Assembly: GCA_031292455.1 (NCBI GenBank)
Contig: JARLHC010000056.1
Location: 1-49,083 of the forward strand
DNA: 49,083 nucleotides
Reading direction: 5' to 3'
Source of the DNA: Ignavibacteriaceae bacterium
GTDB taxonomy: Bacteria; Bacteroidota; Ignavibacteria; Ignavibacteriales; Ignavibacteriaceae
A program made the position numbers and the translations under genes. This document shows positions 9,980-19,195 of this stretch, one piece after another (the first letter of the stretch is position 1; each line of letters begins with the position of its first letter). The notes under the pieces are model-generated. The model made no database searches, was not told the DNA's origin, and saw only the letters and a program-made list of their open reading frames with translations.

Positions 9980-11248
9980 ATGAAATTATTTGCATGTATT
10001 ATTCTTTTCACTTCAATCGTTTACTGCCAGGTAAATTTTGATGATTATTTTACAAACAAAACATTAAGATTTGATTATTTCCATACCGGCAATAAATATA
10101 ACGACTTTTATTCTTCCGATGAATTGAAGGAAGAGCCATATTGGGGTGGCTCCCAAAAGAATTTGATTGATAAATTTAATATTGGTGCATATAAATTTGT
10201 TGTTCTGGATGATTCAACAAAAAAGGAAATTTACACACGCACTTATTCAACTCTCTTTCATGAATGGCAGACTACAGAGGAAGCGGCAGCCACAACAAGA
10301 ACTTTTAGTGAAACGGTAGTATTCCCTTTCCCGAAGCATAAGGTAAGTATTGAATTTTTCGGTAGGGACAGGAAAAATAACTATGTCCTTAAATTCGAAT
10401 ATAAAATTGATCCGAACAATTATTCTATTAAGAAAGAAAGAAATCTTGAATATCCTGCTTTTAAAATATATTACACGGGTGATCCAGCAATAAAAGTAGA
10501 CCTGGTCATTCTTCCGGAAGGTTATACTAAAGATGAATTGGAAACATTTAGGCATGATTGTAAGAAATTTGCGGATTATCTTTTTAATTCCGATCCCTAT
10601 AAGCAGAATAAAGATAAATTCAATATATGGGGTATTGCAGCTCCCTCCTTGGAATCAGGCACAGATATTCCGGCAAAAAATATATGGAAGAAAACTATAC
10701 TGAATACAAAGTTCTATACATTTGATGAAGAAAGATATTGTATGACCACAGATAATAAATCAGTTCGTGATCTTGCTGCTAATGCACCGTATGATCAGAT
10801 TTATATACTTGTAAATTCTGATAAGTATGGGGGTGGTTCTCTTTACAACGATTATTCCGTTTGCGTACATAAGAATAAAGAAGAAGAATACATTTTTACA
10901 CATGAATTTGGTCATGGATTTGCTTCACTAGCAGATGAATATTACACCTCAGATGTAGCCTATAAGGATTTTTATGATTTAACGGTTGAGCCGACTGATC
11001 CTAATATTACTACTCTGGTAAACTTTGATTCTAAATGGAAAAACCTTGTTGATGACAATACACCCATTCCAACTCCAAATACCCCGGAATATAAAGATAA
11101 AGTGGGCGCTTTTGAGGGTGGAGGATATGTTGCCAAAGGGATATACAGGCCAAAGCAGGATTGTACAATGAAATCTATAATCATAAATAATTTCTGCCCG
11201 GTTTGTAAGAATGCAATAATTCAAATGATTGATTTTTATACTCAGTAG
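9980..11248 (+). CDS. Secreted M64-family (IgA-type) metallopeptidase
   Basis: The protein has 422 residues with an N-terminal signal peptide (about 1-16, ending VYC-Q; the tyrosine before the cysteine makes a lipobox unlikely). A beta-rich N-terminal domain like the M64 N-domain covers about 20-150. The catalytic domain contains the substrate-cleft region VDLVILPEGYTKDEL and the zinc motif HEFGH at 308-312, followed by LADE. Cysteines near the end (DCTMKS, FCPVC) match the conserved late cysteines of this family. M64 peptidases include IgA-cleaving enzymes of Clostridium and Bacteroides relatives, but the substrate here cannot be inferred. No T9SS sorting domain is present at the C-terminus, so the protein is probably periplasmic or released by another route. 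Confidence 0.9.
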   Translation: MKLFACIILFTSIVYCQVNFDDYFTNKTLRFDYFHTGNKYNDFYSSDELKEEPYWGGSQKNLIDKFNIGAYKFVVLDDSTKKEIYTRTYSTLFHEWQTTEEAAATTRTFSETVVFPFPKHKVSIEFFGRDRKNNYVLKFEYKIDPNNYSIKKERNLEYPAFKIYYTGDPAIKVDLVILPEGYTKDELETFRHDCKKFADYLFNSDPYKQNKDKFNIWGIAAPSLESGTDIPAKNIWKKTILNTKFYTFDEERYCMTTDNKSVRDLAANAPYDQIYILVNSDKYGGGSLYNDYSVCVHKNKEEEYIFTHEFGHGFASLADEYYTSDVAYKDFYDLTVEPTDPNITTLVNFDSKWKNLVDDNTPIPTPNTPEYKDKVGAFEGGGYVAKGIYRPKQDCTMKSIIINNFCPVCKNAIIQMIDFYTQ

Positions 11249-11566
11249 AATACTAAAAATCAAAAAAGGTTGTCATGTAATTGCCCTTTTGTTTATTCAT
11301 CATCATCATCTTCTTGCCTGTTATTCACATCATGGTTAGTCATTTAATTAACCCTTTGGAGATATTGCCATCTTTGTATTTATTTTCTCTAGAGGAAATG
11401 GGAAAAAGAATTTTATAAAACTTATGAACAATATTCTGTATTTCAATCTAGTTACTTGAATAAAACTAAAAATCTGTTTCTCTAAATGGTGGGTTAAAAG
11501 ACAAATCGCTAATAAATAAAGGACAATATCTGGATTTAATTATCTGAATGAAAAATCACGAAAGCT
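11249..11566. other. 318-bp intergenic region between convergent genes
   Basis: This region lies between the 3' ends of the M64 peptidase gene and the isochorismatase-type gene. It holds a short CAT trinucleotide run (11298-11310) and AT-rich sequence. I found no convincing terminator hairpin, RNA gene or coding frame in it. Confidence 0.6.
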
Positions 11567-12136
11567 TCATTTGATTATATTAGAAATTTCCTTGAATTCT
11601 TCAGTACCACTATTAACGAGAAGTTCAAATAATATTGCTTCAGATGTAGTAATCTCTGCTCCGTGAGTTCCCATCCGGTCAAGTGCTACCTTATAATCCA
11701 AATCCTTCCTTGATGAAATTGCATCAGCAGCAACATTTACCTGAAAGTTATTTGCTACAAGGTCGAGTACCGTCTGCTGTACACAAACATGTGCTTCTAT
11801 ACCCGCTATAACAACTTGTGATACTTTATTATCTTCAAGTCTGTTAAAGAAATTACCGGCGCCGAAACAGCTAAAGTTCATTTTCTGTATAGGGCTTAAC
11901 CCATGAAGCTCGGATAATAGTGCTTCGGAGGTAGTACCCAGTCCCTTTGGATATTGCTCAGTATAAAATATAGGGATATTCAGAACTTTAAACCCCTTAA
12001 TCAATTTCATAGTATTATTAATAACCTGATCAGGCTTATTCATTACAGATAATATCTTATCTTGAATATCTATTAATAAAAGAGCTGATTTATCTCTTAG
12101 TAATATTTTGCTGTTCCTTTGAAATGAAGTGGTCAT
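11567..12136 (-). CDS. Isochorismatase-family cysteine hydrolase
   Basis: The product has 189 residues and the compact alpha/beta fold signature of the isochorismatase superfamily. The catalytic triad is visible as Asp23 (LLIDIQ), Lys85 (PIQKMNFSCF) and Cys118 (AGIEAHVCVQQT), the last preceded by the typical cis-peptide region. Members hydrolyse isochorismate, nicotinamide, N-carbamoyl amines or related amides. The phenylalanine- and cysteine-rich segment after Lys85 resembles the YcaC-like and mitochondrial ISOC subgroups more than nicotinamidase, which would show extra metal-binding histidines. The substrate is not predictable. It is 13 bases downstream of the C39-like gene on the same strand, so the two are probably co-transcribed. 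Confidence 0.88.
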   Translation of the reverse strand: MTTSFQRNSKILLRDKSALLLIDIQDKILSVMNKPDQVINNTMKLIKGFKVLNIPIFYTEQYPKGLGTTSEALLSELHGLSPIQKMNFSCFGAGNFFNRLEDNKVSQVVIAGIEAHVCVQQTVLDLVANNFQVNVAADAISSRKDLDYKVALDRMGTHGAEITTSEAILFELLVNSGTEEFKEISNIIK

Positions 12137-12149
12137 ATAAACTCCTGTC

Positions 12150-12989
12150 TTAATAATCTAATTGATCCATACCGTATTTGCCGCAAGCGTACATCATTAA
12201 TATTGATGTAATATCAACTAAAGCTTTTTTTTGTTCATCTGCCGGTATAATCAGATCATAAACTTCGGCCACAAAAAGCATATTCTTCAATATTTTATGT
12301 AACTCTTTGTAGGATGGTGTGCCATGCCAGTTGGCAATTTGTTTTACTAACAGGTTTTCATGCCGTCTGAGGAATTCAGTAAATGAAATTGTTCTTTTTG
12401 CCAGAGGGGAGCGAGGTTTACATATGTTTATCAGATCATTAAAATAAGTATCCCATCTTTCAGCAAGATGCTGATTACGGTCCCTCATTACATAGCGTGC
12501 CTTTTCAAGAGAAAAATTAGCTTTAGTAACAGGTTTGAATTTTGAGGTTAACGCATATCCATCATAGCTTCTGAAATTACTTTCTTCGTCGATATATTTC
12601 CACCTTTTAAGAAGCTGGTGAGATGAATAAATTACGATCACCTTATCCAAACCACTGTCAACGACAATAAACTTTCCCTGCTGCTCATTAATAACTGTGA
12701 ACCAATGTTCCCAATTATCAACACTTAGAATACAAGGTAGACCTAATTTCAGATGATCTGTAAGAGCTTTAATAGCTTCATCGGGAGTTTCTCGCCTGAA
12801 ATATTTCATCTTGCACTCAAAGCTTTTAGCCGCTTTTGCAAGTCCTATTTCATCAGTGCCGTACCACCAGGTACTTCCAGCTCTTTTACCTATCTCCCTT
12901 TCATTTTCAAATCTACCAAGCATAACTAATCCATACTTAAGGGCAAAAGGACCGCATTGATATTTATATGGCTGGGGGTAAAAACTCAT
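12150..12989 (-). CDS. Cytosolic protein with an N-terminal C39-like cysteine peptidase domain
   Basis: The product has 279 residues. The first ~130 look like a C39/papain-like fold: Gln6 precedes Cys12 by six residues (the Q-x5-C spacing of C39 peptidases, with YQCGP), and His95 (NWEHWFTVI) and Asp111 (FIVVDSG) complete a plausible triad. The remaining ~150 residues are helical in character and unrecognised. There is no signal peptide, transmembrane segment or ABC transporter domain, unlike bacteriocin-processing C39 enzymes, so the protein should be cytosolic. It might be a peptidase, a transglutaminase-like or an acyl-transfer enzyme. It is divergent from the ATP-grasp and lysA pair across 91 bp and is followed by an isochorismatase-family gene. 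The fold call rests on motif spacing only. Confidence 0.7.
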   Translation of the reverse strand: MSFYPQPYKYQCGPFALKYGLVMLGRFENEREIGKRAGSTWWYGTDEIGLAKAAKSFECKMKYFRRETPDEAIKALTDHLKLGLPCILSVDNWEHWFTVINEQQGKFIVVDSGLDKVIVIYSSHQLLKRWKYIDEESNFRSYDGYALTSKFKPVTKANFSLEKARYVMRDRNQHLAERWDTYFNDLINICKPRSPLAKRTISFTEFLRRHENLLVKQIANWHGTPSYKELHKILKNMLFVAEVYDLIIPADEQKKALVDITSILMMYACGKYGMDQLDY

Positions 12990-13042
12990 AATGGTAAATT
13001 ATTCATGACAATTTAATCAAAGTTAAAGACTAAATTACTAAT

Positions 13043-13060
13043 ATATTTTGTATAAAATAT
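13043..13060. promoter_or_regulatory. Small inverted repeat in the divergent C39-like / ATP-grasp promoter region
   Basis: ATATTTT (13043-13049) and AAAATAT (13054-13060) form a 7-bp inverted repeat around GTAT in the 91-bp space shared by two divergent genes. It could be an operator or simply AT-rich promoter sequence. Exact promoter boxes are not clear. Confidence 0.3.
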
Positions 13061-13080
13061 TATTTTAATTATTTTGATTT

Positions 13081-14130
13081 ATGGCAAAAAAACAAAAAAT
13101 AGCAGTTGTCTTTAATGAAGCAAGTGCGGAATTTTACATAAAACCTGAAGTAACTGAAAAGAAAGATTTTAACTTTATCCCATTTTTTGAGGTAGATGAC
13201 CTTAACCCGATTGAGGAATATGAATTACTGGCAAAACGGTTATCTAAAGCGGGTTATGACGCATACACACTTAATATTCGTGATGATATTACCCTTTTGA
13301 TAAAGGACGCAAAAAAGAATAAACCTGACTGCATCTTCAACTTTATCGAACTTTATAAGGAAAACGCAAGACTTGAGATGAATGCAGTGGGGGTAATTGA
13401 CCTATTAAGAATCCCGTATACCGGTGCCTCCCCACTTACCCTTGCTAATTGTCAGAATAAAGTACTGGCAAAAAGAATTCTTAAGGTCGAGGGAATCAGA
13501 ACTTCCAAATTTATTATTATTAAGGAAGCAGCAAATAAGTATGTGCATCATCTCAAATTTCCCGTAATTGTTAAACCTGCCTATGAAGATGCAAGTGTAG
13601 GTATTGATAACGATTCAGTTGTACATAACGAAAAAGATCTTAAAAGACGCATTGAGTATATACTATTTGACTTCAACCAACCAGCGCTTGCAGAAGAGTT
13701 TATTGAAGGTCGTGAATTGAATGTTGCTGTTATGGGGGATAAAGAACCAGTTGCTCTTCCCATTAGTGAAATTGATTTCTCTCAAATGCCTGCCCATCTG
13801 CATAATATTGTAAGTTACCAGGCCAAATGGGATCCGAATCATGAAGCCTATCATAAAACTATTCCTATATGCCCGGCATTGCTTCCTAAGGATATTGAAA
13901 GAGCAGCTAAGAGTATTGCTCTAAAAGCTTTTAATATTATGGGCTGCCGGGACTATGCCCGCATTGACATACGCTTGTCAAACGACAACCAGCTTTATGT
14001 ACTTGAGGTAAATCCTAATCCCGATCTTACTGAAGGTGCTGGCTTTTTACGTTCTACCGAAGCAGCAGGATATTCTTATGTGCAAACTCTAGAAAAGATA
14101 ATCAATTATGCTATACTTAGAGGCAGCTAG
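13081..14130 (+). CDS. ATP-grasp ligase related to D-alanine-D-alanine ligase
   Basis: The product has 349 residues. ATP-grasp enzymes join a carboxylate to an amine through an acyl-phosphate. A Ddl-like layout is visible: a pre-ATP-grasp domain ending IPYTGASPLTLANCQNK, the ATP-lid region FPVIVKPAYEDASVGI, EEFIEGRELNVAVMGD, and the metal-binding LEVNPNPDLTEGAG. Canonical Ddl has a GSSxGV loop and a NEINTMPG end, so this is a divergent relative, and I would not name it ddl. It has no signal peptide. It sits 2 bases upstream of lysA, so the two are almost certainly one operon, and it is divergent from the C39-like gene. Possible jobs are peptide or amino acid ligation, perhaps to a meso-DAP or lysine-derived product; that is inference. 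Confidence 0.85.
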   Translation: MAKKQKIAVVFNEASAEFYIKPEVTEKKDFNFIPFFEVDDLNPIEEYELLAKRLSKAGYDAYTLNIRDDITLLIKDAKKNKPDCIFNFIELYKENARLEMNAVGVIDLLRIPYTGASPLTLANCQNKVLAKRILKVEGIRTSKFIIIKEAANKYVHHLKFPVIVKPAYEDASVGIDNDSVVHNEKDLKRRIEYILFDFNQPALAEEFIEGRELNVAVMGDKEPVALPISEIDFSQMPAHLHNIVSYQAKWDPNHEAYHKTIPICPALLPKDIERAAKSIALKAFNIMGCRDYARIDIRLSNDNQLYVLEVNPNPDLTEGAGFLRSTEAAGYSYVQTLEKIINYAILRGS

Positions 14131-14132
14131 AA

Positions 14133-15389
14133 TTGGAATTAATTGAATCTCCTGCATTTTCATATAAAAACAATCATCTTTGTTGTGGTAACATTCCTTT
14201 ACGGGATATAGTTAAATTAACCGACACACCTGTATATATATATAATAAGCAATTTTTTCTGGATAGATATAATGAATTTAAGAATGCCTTTAAGGATTTA
14301 GACAACTCGATATTTTTTTCTATCAAATCAAATTTTAATATAAGTGTAATCAAAACCTTCCTTGATCTCGGATGCGGTGCCGATGTTAACTCTCAGGGAG
14401 AGATGTATCGGGCATTGAAAGCAGGAGCTAACCCTGATAAACTCATCCTCTCAGGTGTCGGTAAAACAAAAGATGAAATAAAATATGGCCTGGAACACGA
14501 TATTCTCATGCTTAAAGCAGAATCAGAAGAAGAGATTCTCCTTATTAATGACATTGCCGGTAATATGAATAAGACTGCACGTGTGGGGATAAGAGTTAAT
14601 CCGAATGTTGATGCCCAAACTCATCCTTATATTTCTACGGGTTTGATGGAAAATAAGTTCGGATTAAATACAAATGAAGCTATTGATCTTTTTAGAATGG
14701 GTGGCAGGTTAAAAAATATAGAATTTACTGCAATAGATATGCATATCGGCTCTCAGATTATTAGCATAGAACCATTTGCTGAAGCAATAGACCGCCTTTC
14801 CGAGGTATATTTTAATTTGCAAAAAAATGGTATCACTCTAAAACATTTTGATATTGGTGGCGGTATTGGTGTCTCATATAAAGGAGAAAAAATATTTTCT
14901 ATCAATGAATTTGCATCGGCACTAATTCCTAAATTAAAAAAACTAAACTGCAAAATATTATTTGAACCGGGAAGATTTCTCACAGCCAACGGTGGTATTC
15001 TTGTATCCAAAGTACTCTTTACCAAAATGAACTATGATAAAAATTTTATTATAACGGACGCTGCAATGAATGATCTATTACGCCCGAGCATGTATAATGC
15101 GTATCATCATATTCAACCAGTCGATCTGAGCCCTGAAAGGGAGGATATCAATGCGGATGTTGTCGGACCAGTTTGTGAAAGCGGTGATTTCTTTGCAAAG
15201 GATCGTATCATTCCTAAAATGAAAAGGGAAGAATATTTAGCTATTCTTTCCTGCGGCTCCTACGGAATGGTAATGTCTTCTAATTATAACGGCAGAAGAA
15301 GACCCCCAGAGGTACTTGTGGATAATAATAGTTTCCGCACCATCCGAAGCAGAGAAACATATGAGCATCTTATCTGGGATGAAAAATAA
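14133..15389 (+). CDS. lysA: Diaminopimelate decarboxylase
   Basis: LysA removes CO2 from meso-diaminopimelate to give L-lysine. It is a fold-III PLP enzyme working in the cytoplasm. The 418 residues match the family. The PLP lysine is Lys65 in SIKSN. Other signatures are MHIGSQI, GGGIGVSY, the phosphate-binding EPGRFLTANGG, CESGDFFAKD with the catalytic cysteine, and GSYGMVMSSNYNGR near the end. These CESGD and SNYN motifs fit DAP decarboxylase rather than arginine or carboxynorspermidine decarboxylases. The start is a TTG, with GAGG about 10 bases upstream and only 2 bases after the ATP-grasp stop; no in-frame ATG lies before the conserved region. Placement with a ligase rather than with dapF or dapB is unusual and leaves room for a specialised role. 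Confidence 0.9.
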   Translation: MELIESPAFSYKNNHLCCGNIPLRDIVKLTDTPVYIYNKQFFLDRYNEFKNAFKDLDNSIFFSIKSNFNISVIKTFLDLGCGADVNSQGEMYRALKAGANPDKLILSGVGKTKDEIKYGLEHDILMLKAESEEEILLINDIAGNMNKTARVGIRVNPNVDAQTHPYISTGLMENKFGLNTNEAIDLFRMGGRLKNIEFTAIDMHIGSQIISIEPFAEAIDRLSEVYFNLQKNGITLKHFDIGGGIGVSYKGEKIFSINEFASALIPKLKKLNCKILFEPGRFLTANGGILVSKVLFTKMNYDKNFIITDAAMNDLLRPSMYNAYHHIQPVDLSPEREDINADVVGPVCESGDFFAKDRIIPKMKREEYLAILSCGSYGMVMSSNYNGRRRPPEVLVDNNSFRTIRSRETYEHLIWDEK

Positions 15390-15454
15390 ATTTAATATTC
15401 CTATTTTATTCATATGTATTTCTTAAATTAGCTAGGAAATCAATCGGAATTGTT

Positions 15455-16000
15455 ATGAAAAATATATTACTCCTTTCTATCATTCTTTTCTTTATTACAG
15501 AATTTTATGGTTGTCTTATCTTTCATACAATGTCTTATACTATTAACATTACTAAGGATACTACAGGTACAGGAACCGTAGTTGTTACTGATATTCGTTC
15601 AGATGCTGCTAAGGGTCCGGATCTTGAAACAGACAAAAAGAATCTCTTTGAGTATATCTATAAAAGCCCCGATTTTATTAACCAGATGGAAGATGAAGGT
15701 AAAAATTTAACTTATAGAAACCTATATGTACACGGTGATACTTTGATAGGAAAGGCAGAGTTTAGTTTTAATAGCATATTCAATATTGAGAAAATTAAAT
15801 ACGAGGATGGATTCTATTTCCTTACGCTCACTCTTGATGACAGTGTATTAACAACAAACGGTCAAATTATATACTCCAAGGATCATAAAAGAATATTATG
15901 GGATAAAAGTTTCAAAGTCCTTACATTCGAAATGCTGGGATTCCCGTTCAAGAAGGATGAATATACCGGGCTTTCTCCTTTCCTGAATCCTAAAAAATAG
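15455..16000 (+). CDS. Hypothetical exported protein, possible lipoprotein
   Basis: The product has 181 residues and is unrecognised. A hydrophobic signal sequence (about 1-19) ends in EFYGC, a weak lipobox with the cysteine at 20, so a lipoprotein is possible but a plain signal peptide cannot be excluded. The rest is predicted beta-rich, with acidic and aromatic residues and no catalytic motif that I can identify. It is followed one base later by priA and is probably co-transcribed with it. Such small anchored proteins next to priA have no assigned role. Confidence 0.75.
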   Translation: MKNILLLSIILFFITEFYGCLIFHTMSYTINITKDTTGTGTVVVTDIRSDAAKGPDLETDKKNLFEYIYKSPDFINQMEDEGKNLTYRNLYVHGDTLIGKAEFSFNSIFNIEKIKYEDGFYFLTLTLDDSVLTTNGQIIYSKDHKRILWDKSFKVLTFEMLGFPFKKDEYTGLSPFLNPKK

Positions 16001-16001
16001 A

Positions 16002-18467
16002 ATGTTTGTAGAAGTCGTTTTCTCTTTACCATTCAGAAATGCATTTACTTATTCAGTTCCTATAGAATTTGAGGACCTTGCAAAGGTTGGTGTTAGGGCT
16101 GTTGCTCCCTTTGGTAAAAGAGTATTAACCGGTTTTATCGTAAACATCCAGAAAAAAACTGCTATACAGGGGCATATAAAACAACTTGCTGATATACTTG
16201 ATGAAAAACCGATATATTCCACAAACGATCTTAAGTTTTATAAATGGCTTGCAGATTATTATATCTGTTCGCTTGGGGAGGCTCTACGGCTCGGCGTTCC
16301 ATATGGTATTGAAATTGAATCTCAAAGAAAAATCATTATTGATAAACTTTCATGCATTAAACTTGCAAGTTTGGAAGAGGATGAGCATTCTTTAAAATCC
16401 AAAATGTTGAGTATACTCTCCGTTCGGGACGAAATTAAATTTTCGTATCTTCAGAAGATGCTAGGCCGGAAGAATATTTATTCTGTTCTGAAAAGTCTTG
16501 AAAAATCCGGTGCAGTAACATTGCTGGATGAAATAGAAAACGCTAAAATAAATATTAAAACTGCCAATTTTGTTAAAATGGCAAAACCCCTTGCCGAGAT
16601 TTATGCTTTCCTTCCTGAGTTAGAGCAGCGTTCCCCAAAACAACTTAAAATAATTCTCGAGATTATATCGAATAACAAGAAAGATATTTCTCTTCCATAC
16701 CTGCTTAAGAGAACCGGTGCCTCCCGCTCGTCCATAGATTCTTTGCAGGAAAAAGGTTTAATCAGCATTATTGAAAAAGAAGTTGATAGAAAATATTCGG
16801 AGGAATATAACGAAGAGTTGTTGGAATTTAACTTGACCAACAAACAACTTGAGGCAATAAATGAAATAAAAACGGAAATAATTCATAATATATTTAAACC
16901 CTTCCTTCTGTATGGAATTACAGGAAGCGGCAAAACACAAGTATATATTGAATTAATTAAGGAAGTGCTTGAGCAGAAGAGAACAGCTCTCATATTGGTA
17001 CCCGAAATATCCCTTACTCCTCAGATTACTTCACGACTATTGAATAACTTTGGTGATGATGTTTCAGTAATTCATAGCCGAATGTCATTAGGTGAGCACT
17101 ATGATTCTTGGCGCAGAATTCTAAAAGGGAAATCAAGTGTTGTAGTAGGAGCTAGATCTGCGCTCTTCGCACCCTTAAAGAATATTGGTATAATAATTGT
17201 TGATGAAGAACATGATCAAAGCTATAAGCAAACTGATGCGTCTCCTAAATACAATGCCCGTGATTCAGCGATTGTTCTGGCTACGTTCAATCATTGTCCA
17301 ATAGTACTTGGTTCTGCAACTCCATCCTTCGAAAGTATGTATAATGCAGAAACAGGTAAATACAAGCTTTTGAAGCTTCCTGATAGAATAGATAGCGCGA
17401 AGTTGCCTAAAATACACCTTGTTAATGTTTCAATAGAACGGAAAATGAAAAAGATGGAGAATGTATTTTCCCAGGTTCTGCTTGATAAAATTCAAGATCG
17501 TCTTGCTAAAAAAGAAGGAGTAATAATCCTGCAGAACAGAAGAGGCTTCTCGACTCAGATCTTCTGCGATGATTGTAATGAAGTCGAAACCTGTCAGAAT
17601 TGTTCAGTTCCAATGGTATATCATATAAGTAAAAATTATGTTCAATGCCATTATTGCGGATTAATCCGGGACGTCCCCAATGCCTGCACTCACTGCGGCT
17701 CTCTTAATATTAAATATTATGGCACTGGTACTGAAAGGGTTGAGGATGAGATAGAATTTCATTTTCCTAAAGCCAGGGTCAAAAGAGTGGACTCCGATTC
17801 GGTTAGTAGAAAATCTTCTTTGAGCAAAACATTATTGGAATTCAGCAAAAGAGAAATAGATATTCTTGTGGGTACGCAGATGGTGTCAAAAGGTTTAGAT
17901 TTCTCTCACGTTACACTAGTTGGAGTTATATCCGCTGAAACAAGTCTCTGGATACCCGATTTCAGGGCAGATGAAAGAACATTTCAACTTCTGACTCAGG
18001 TAAGCGGACGTGCTGGCAGAAGCAATATCGAAGGTGAAGTTATAATTCAAACTCAGAATCCTGGCACATTCACTCTCCAAAAAGTACTTCAAAATGATTA
18101 TTTAGGTTTTTATCGTACAGAGCTTCAAACTCGTCAGATAAAAGGATATCCTCCTTTTACGCGAATCTGCTTGATTGAAACTAAAGACCCTGATGAAAAT
18201 AAAGCAAAAGGAGCAATGAATGATTACTATCGCGAACTAATTCCATATCGTAAATGGCTTAATATTTCTCCCCCCACTACAGCGCTTATTGCAAGATTAA
18301 AAGGAAATTACAGGTTTAATATTCTGATAAAAAGTTCAAGGGAAACTGATCCTGGCGGAGCTATTCTCCGGAAAGCTATATTAAATGCATTTATTGGGTT
18401 TAACAGGAAATCCAGATTCAGAGATATTAGACTGATTTATGATATAGACCCCCAATCTATTATCTGA
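16002..18467 (+). CDS. priA: Primosomal protein N' (replication restart helicase PriA)
   Basis: PriA recognises stalled forks and D-loops and reloads the replicative helicase. At 821 residues it is slightly longer than the E. coli protein (732). The N-terminal 3'-DNA-binding domain begins FVEVVFSLPFRNAFTYSVP. Helicase motifs include Walker A GITGSGKTQVY near residue 305, the DEEHDQSYKQ box, GSATPSFES, and late motifs KGLDFSHV and SGRAGR. Two zinc-binding clusters are visible (CDDCNEVETCQNC, then CHYCG and CTHCG), as required for primosome assembly. The start is one base after the upstream stop. No frameshift is visible. Confidence 0.96.
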   Translation: MFVEVVFSLPFRNAFTYSVPIEFEDLAKVGVRAVAPFGKRVLTGFIVNIQKKTAIQGHIKQLADILDEKPIYSTNDLKFYKWLADYYICSLGEALRLGVPYGIEIESQRKIIIDKLSCIKLASLEEDEHSLKSKMLSILSVRDEIKFSYLQKMLGRKNIYSVLKSLEKSGAVTLLDEIENAKINIKTANFVKMAKPLAEIYAFLPELEQRSPKQLKIILEIISNNKKDISLPYLLKRTGASRSSIDSLQEKGLISIIEKEVDRKYSEEYNEELLEFNLTNKQLEAINEIKTEIIHNIFKPFLLYGITGSGKTQVYIELIKEVLEQKRTALILVPEISLTPQITSRLLNNFGDDVSVIHSRMSLGEHYDSWRRILKGKSSVVVGARSALFAPLKNIGIIIVDEEHDQSYKQTDASPKYNARDSAIVLATFNHCPIVLGSATPSFESMYNAETGKYKLLKLPDRIDSAKLPKIHLVNVSIERKMKKMENVFSQVLLDKIQDRLAKKEGVIILQNRRGFSTQIFCDDCNEVETCQNCSVPMVYHISKNYVQCHYCGLIRDVPNACTHCGSLNIKYYGTGTERVEDEIEFHFPKARVKRVDSDSVSRKSSLSKTLLEFSKREIDILVGTQMVSKGLDFSHVTLVGVISAETSLWIPDFRADERTFQLLTQVSGRAGRSNIEGEVIIQTQNPGTFTLQKVLQNDYLGFYRTELQTRQIKGYPPFTRICLIETKDPDENKAKGAMNDYYRELIPYRKWLNISPPTTALIARLKGNYRFNILIKSSRETDPGGAILRKAILNAFIGFNRKSRFRDIRLIYDIDPQSII

Positions 18468-18590
18468 AAAAATCTCGTTGCATTGATTTTAATCTGGGCT
18501 CCTTTTATCATATTTCAAATATCTTAATTTGAATAATTACTTTATCATATTTTTTCAGAAGAATATTATATTTTGTATTTTAAGTTAGAT

Positions 18591-19187
18591 ATGCAAAAGT
18601 ATTTTTTAATATTCATATTTTTTCTATTTATTACTTCTTTATCTAAAGCAGAGAATCCGCCTGAAGATAAGTCACGCGGGGTGTTTCTAGCAATAGGAGT
18701 TGGTCCACGTCTGCCTTTGGGGCAATTTGCTAACTCTTCAGATTTAGGATATGGATTTAATTTCGAATTATCATATACGGATAACGCTTATATGCCCTTT
18801 TTTCTATTCGCCAAAGCCGGATTTGAAACATATCCTGGATCCCAAAGCTTTTATCAACAGTCTGATTATTCAAATTTCTCAACCAATGCTCTCCCGGTTA
18901 ATGCTGGAATCAGATATTATTTTTCTCCTTTGCTTGAAAATATTGTTCTTATAATGCCAATGGTAGAGGCATCTTTAGGCTATACATATTATCAGAAACT
19001 TAATCAGTTCAAACCCTCTGCGTTAAAAAGTAATTTTACAGAGACAAGCTCTAAAATAGGGCTTAGTGTCGGAGGCGGGTTTTCTATGTTCATAATGGAA
19101 ATACTTGGCACATATAATTATTATTTCACAAATCAATATATCGCATTAGATATTAAAATACGGCTCCCATTATATATAAACCTATAG
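18591..19187 (+). CDS. Hypothetical outer-membrane beta-barrel-like protein
   Basis: The frame could also start at a TTG at 18573, but the ATG at 18591 gives a clean signal peptide (MQKYF..., about 20 residues ending KA-E) and is preferred; the product then has 198 residues. The mature part alternates hydrophobic and polar residues with many aromatics and glycines (GVFLAIGVGPRLPLGQF, VNAGIRYYF, KIGLSVGGGFSM) and ends in LPLYINL. This is consistent with a small OmpA/OmpW-like beta-barrel common in Bacteroidota. There is no known motif for a ligand or enzyme. It precedes the enoyl-CoA hydratase gene by 8 bases. Confidence 0.72.
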   Translation: MQKYFLIFIFFLFITSLSKAENPPEDKSRGVFLAIGVGPRLPLGQFANSSDLGYGFNFELSYTDNAYMPFFLFAKAGFETYPGSQSFYQQSDYSNFSTNALPVNAGIRYYFSPLLENIVLIMPMVEASLGYTYYQKLNQFKPSALKSNFTETSSKIGLSVGGGFSMFIMEILGTYNYYFTNQYIALDIKIRLPLYINL

Positions 19188-19195
19188 AGGGACAA

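Noticed and set aside
11263-11290. Weak AAAAGG/CCTTTT hairpin after the M64 gene
   Set aside because: Only six paired bases with a long mismatched loop; not a convincing terminator.
11298-11310. CAT trinucleotide run
   Set aside because: Only about four copies, too short to call a functional microsatellite.
18573-18590. TTG start extending the barrel-like protein by six residues
   Set aside because: It puts a charged stretch (YFKLD) ahead of the signal peptide; the ATG at 18591 gives a normal signal sequence.
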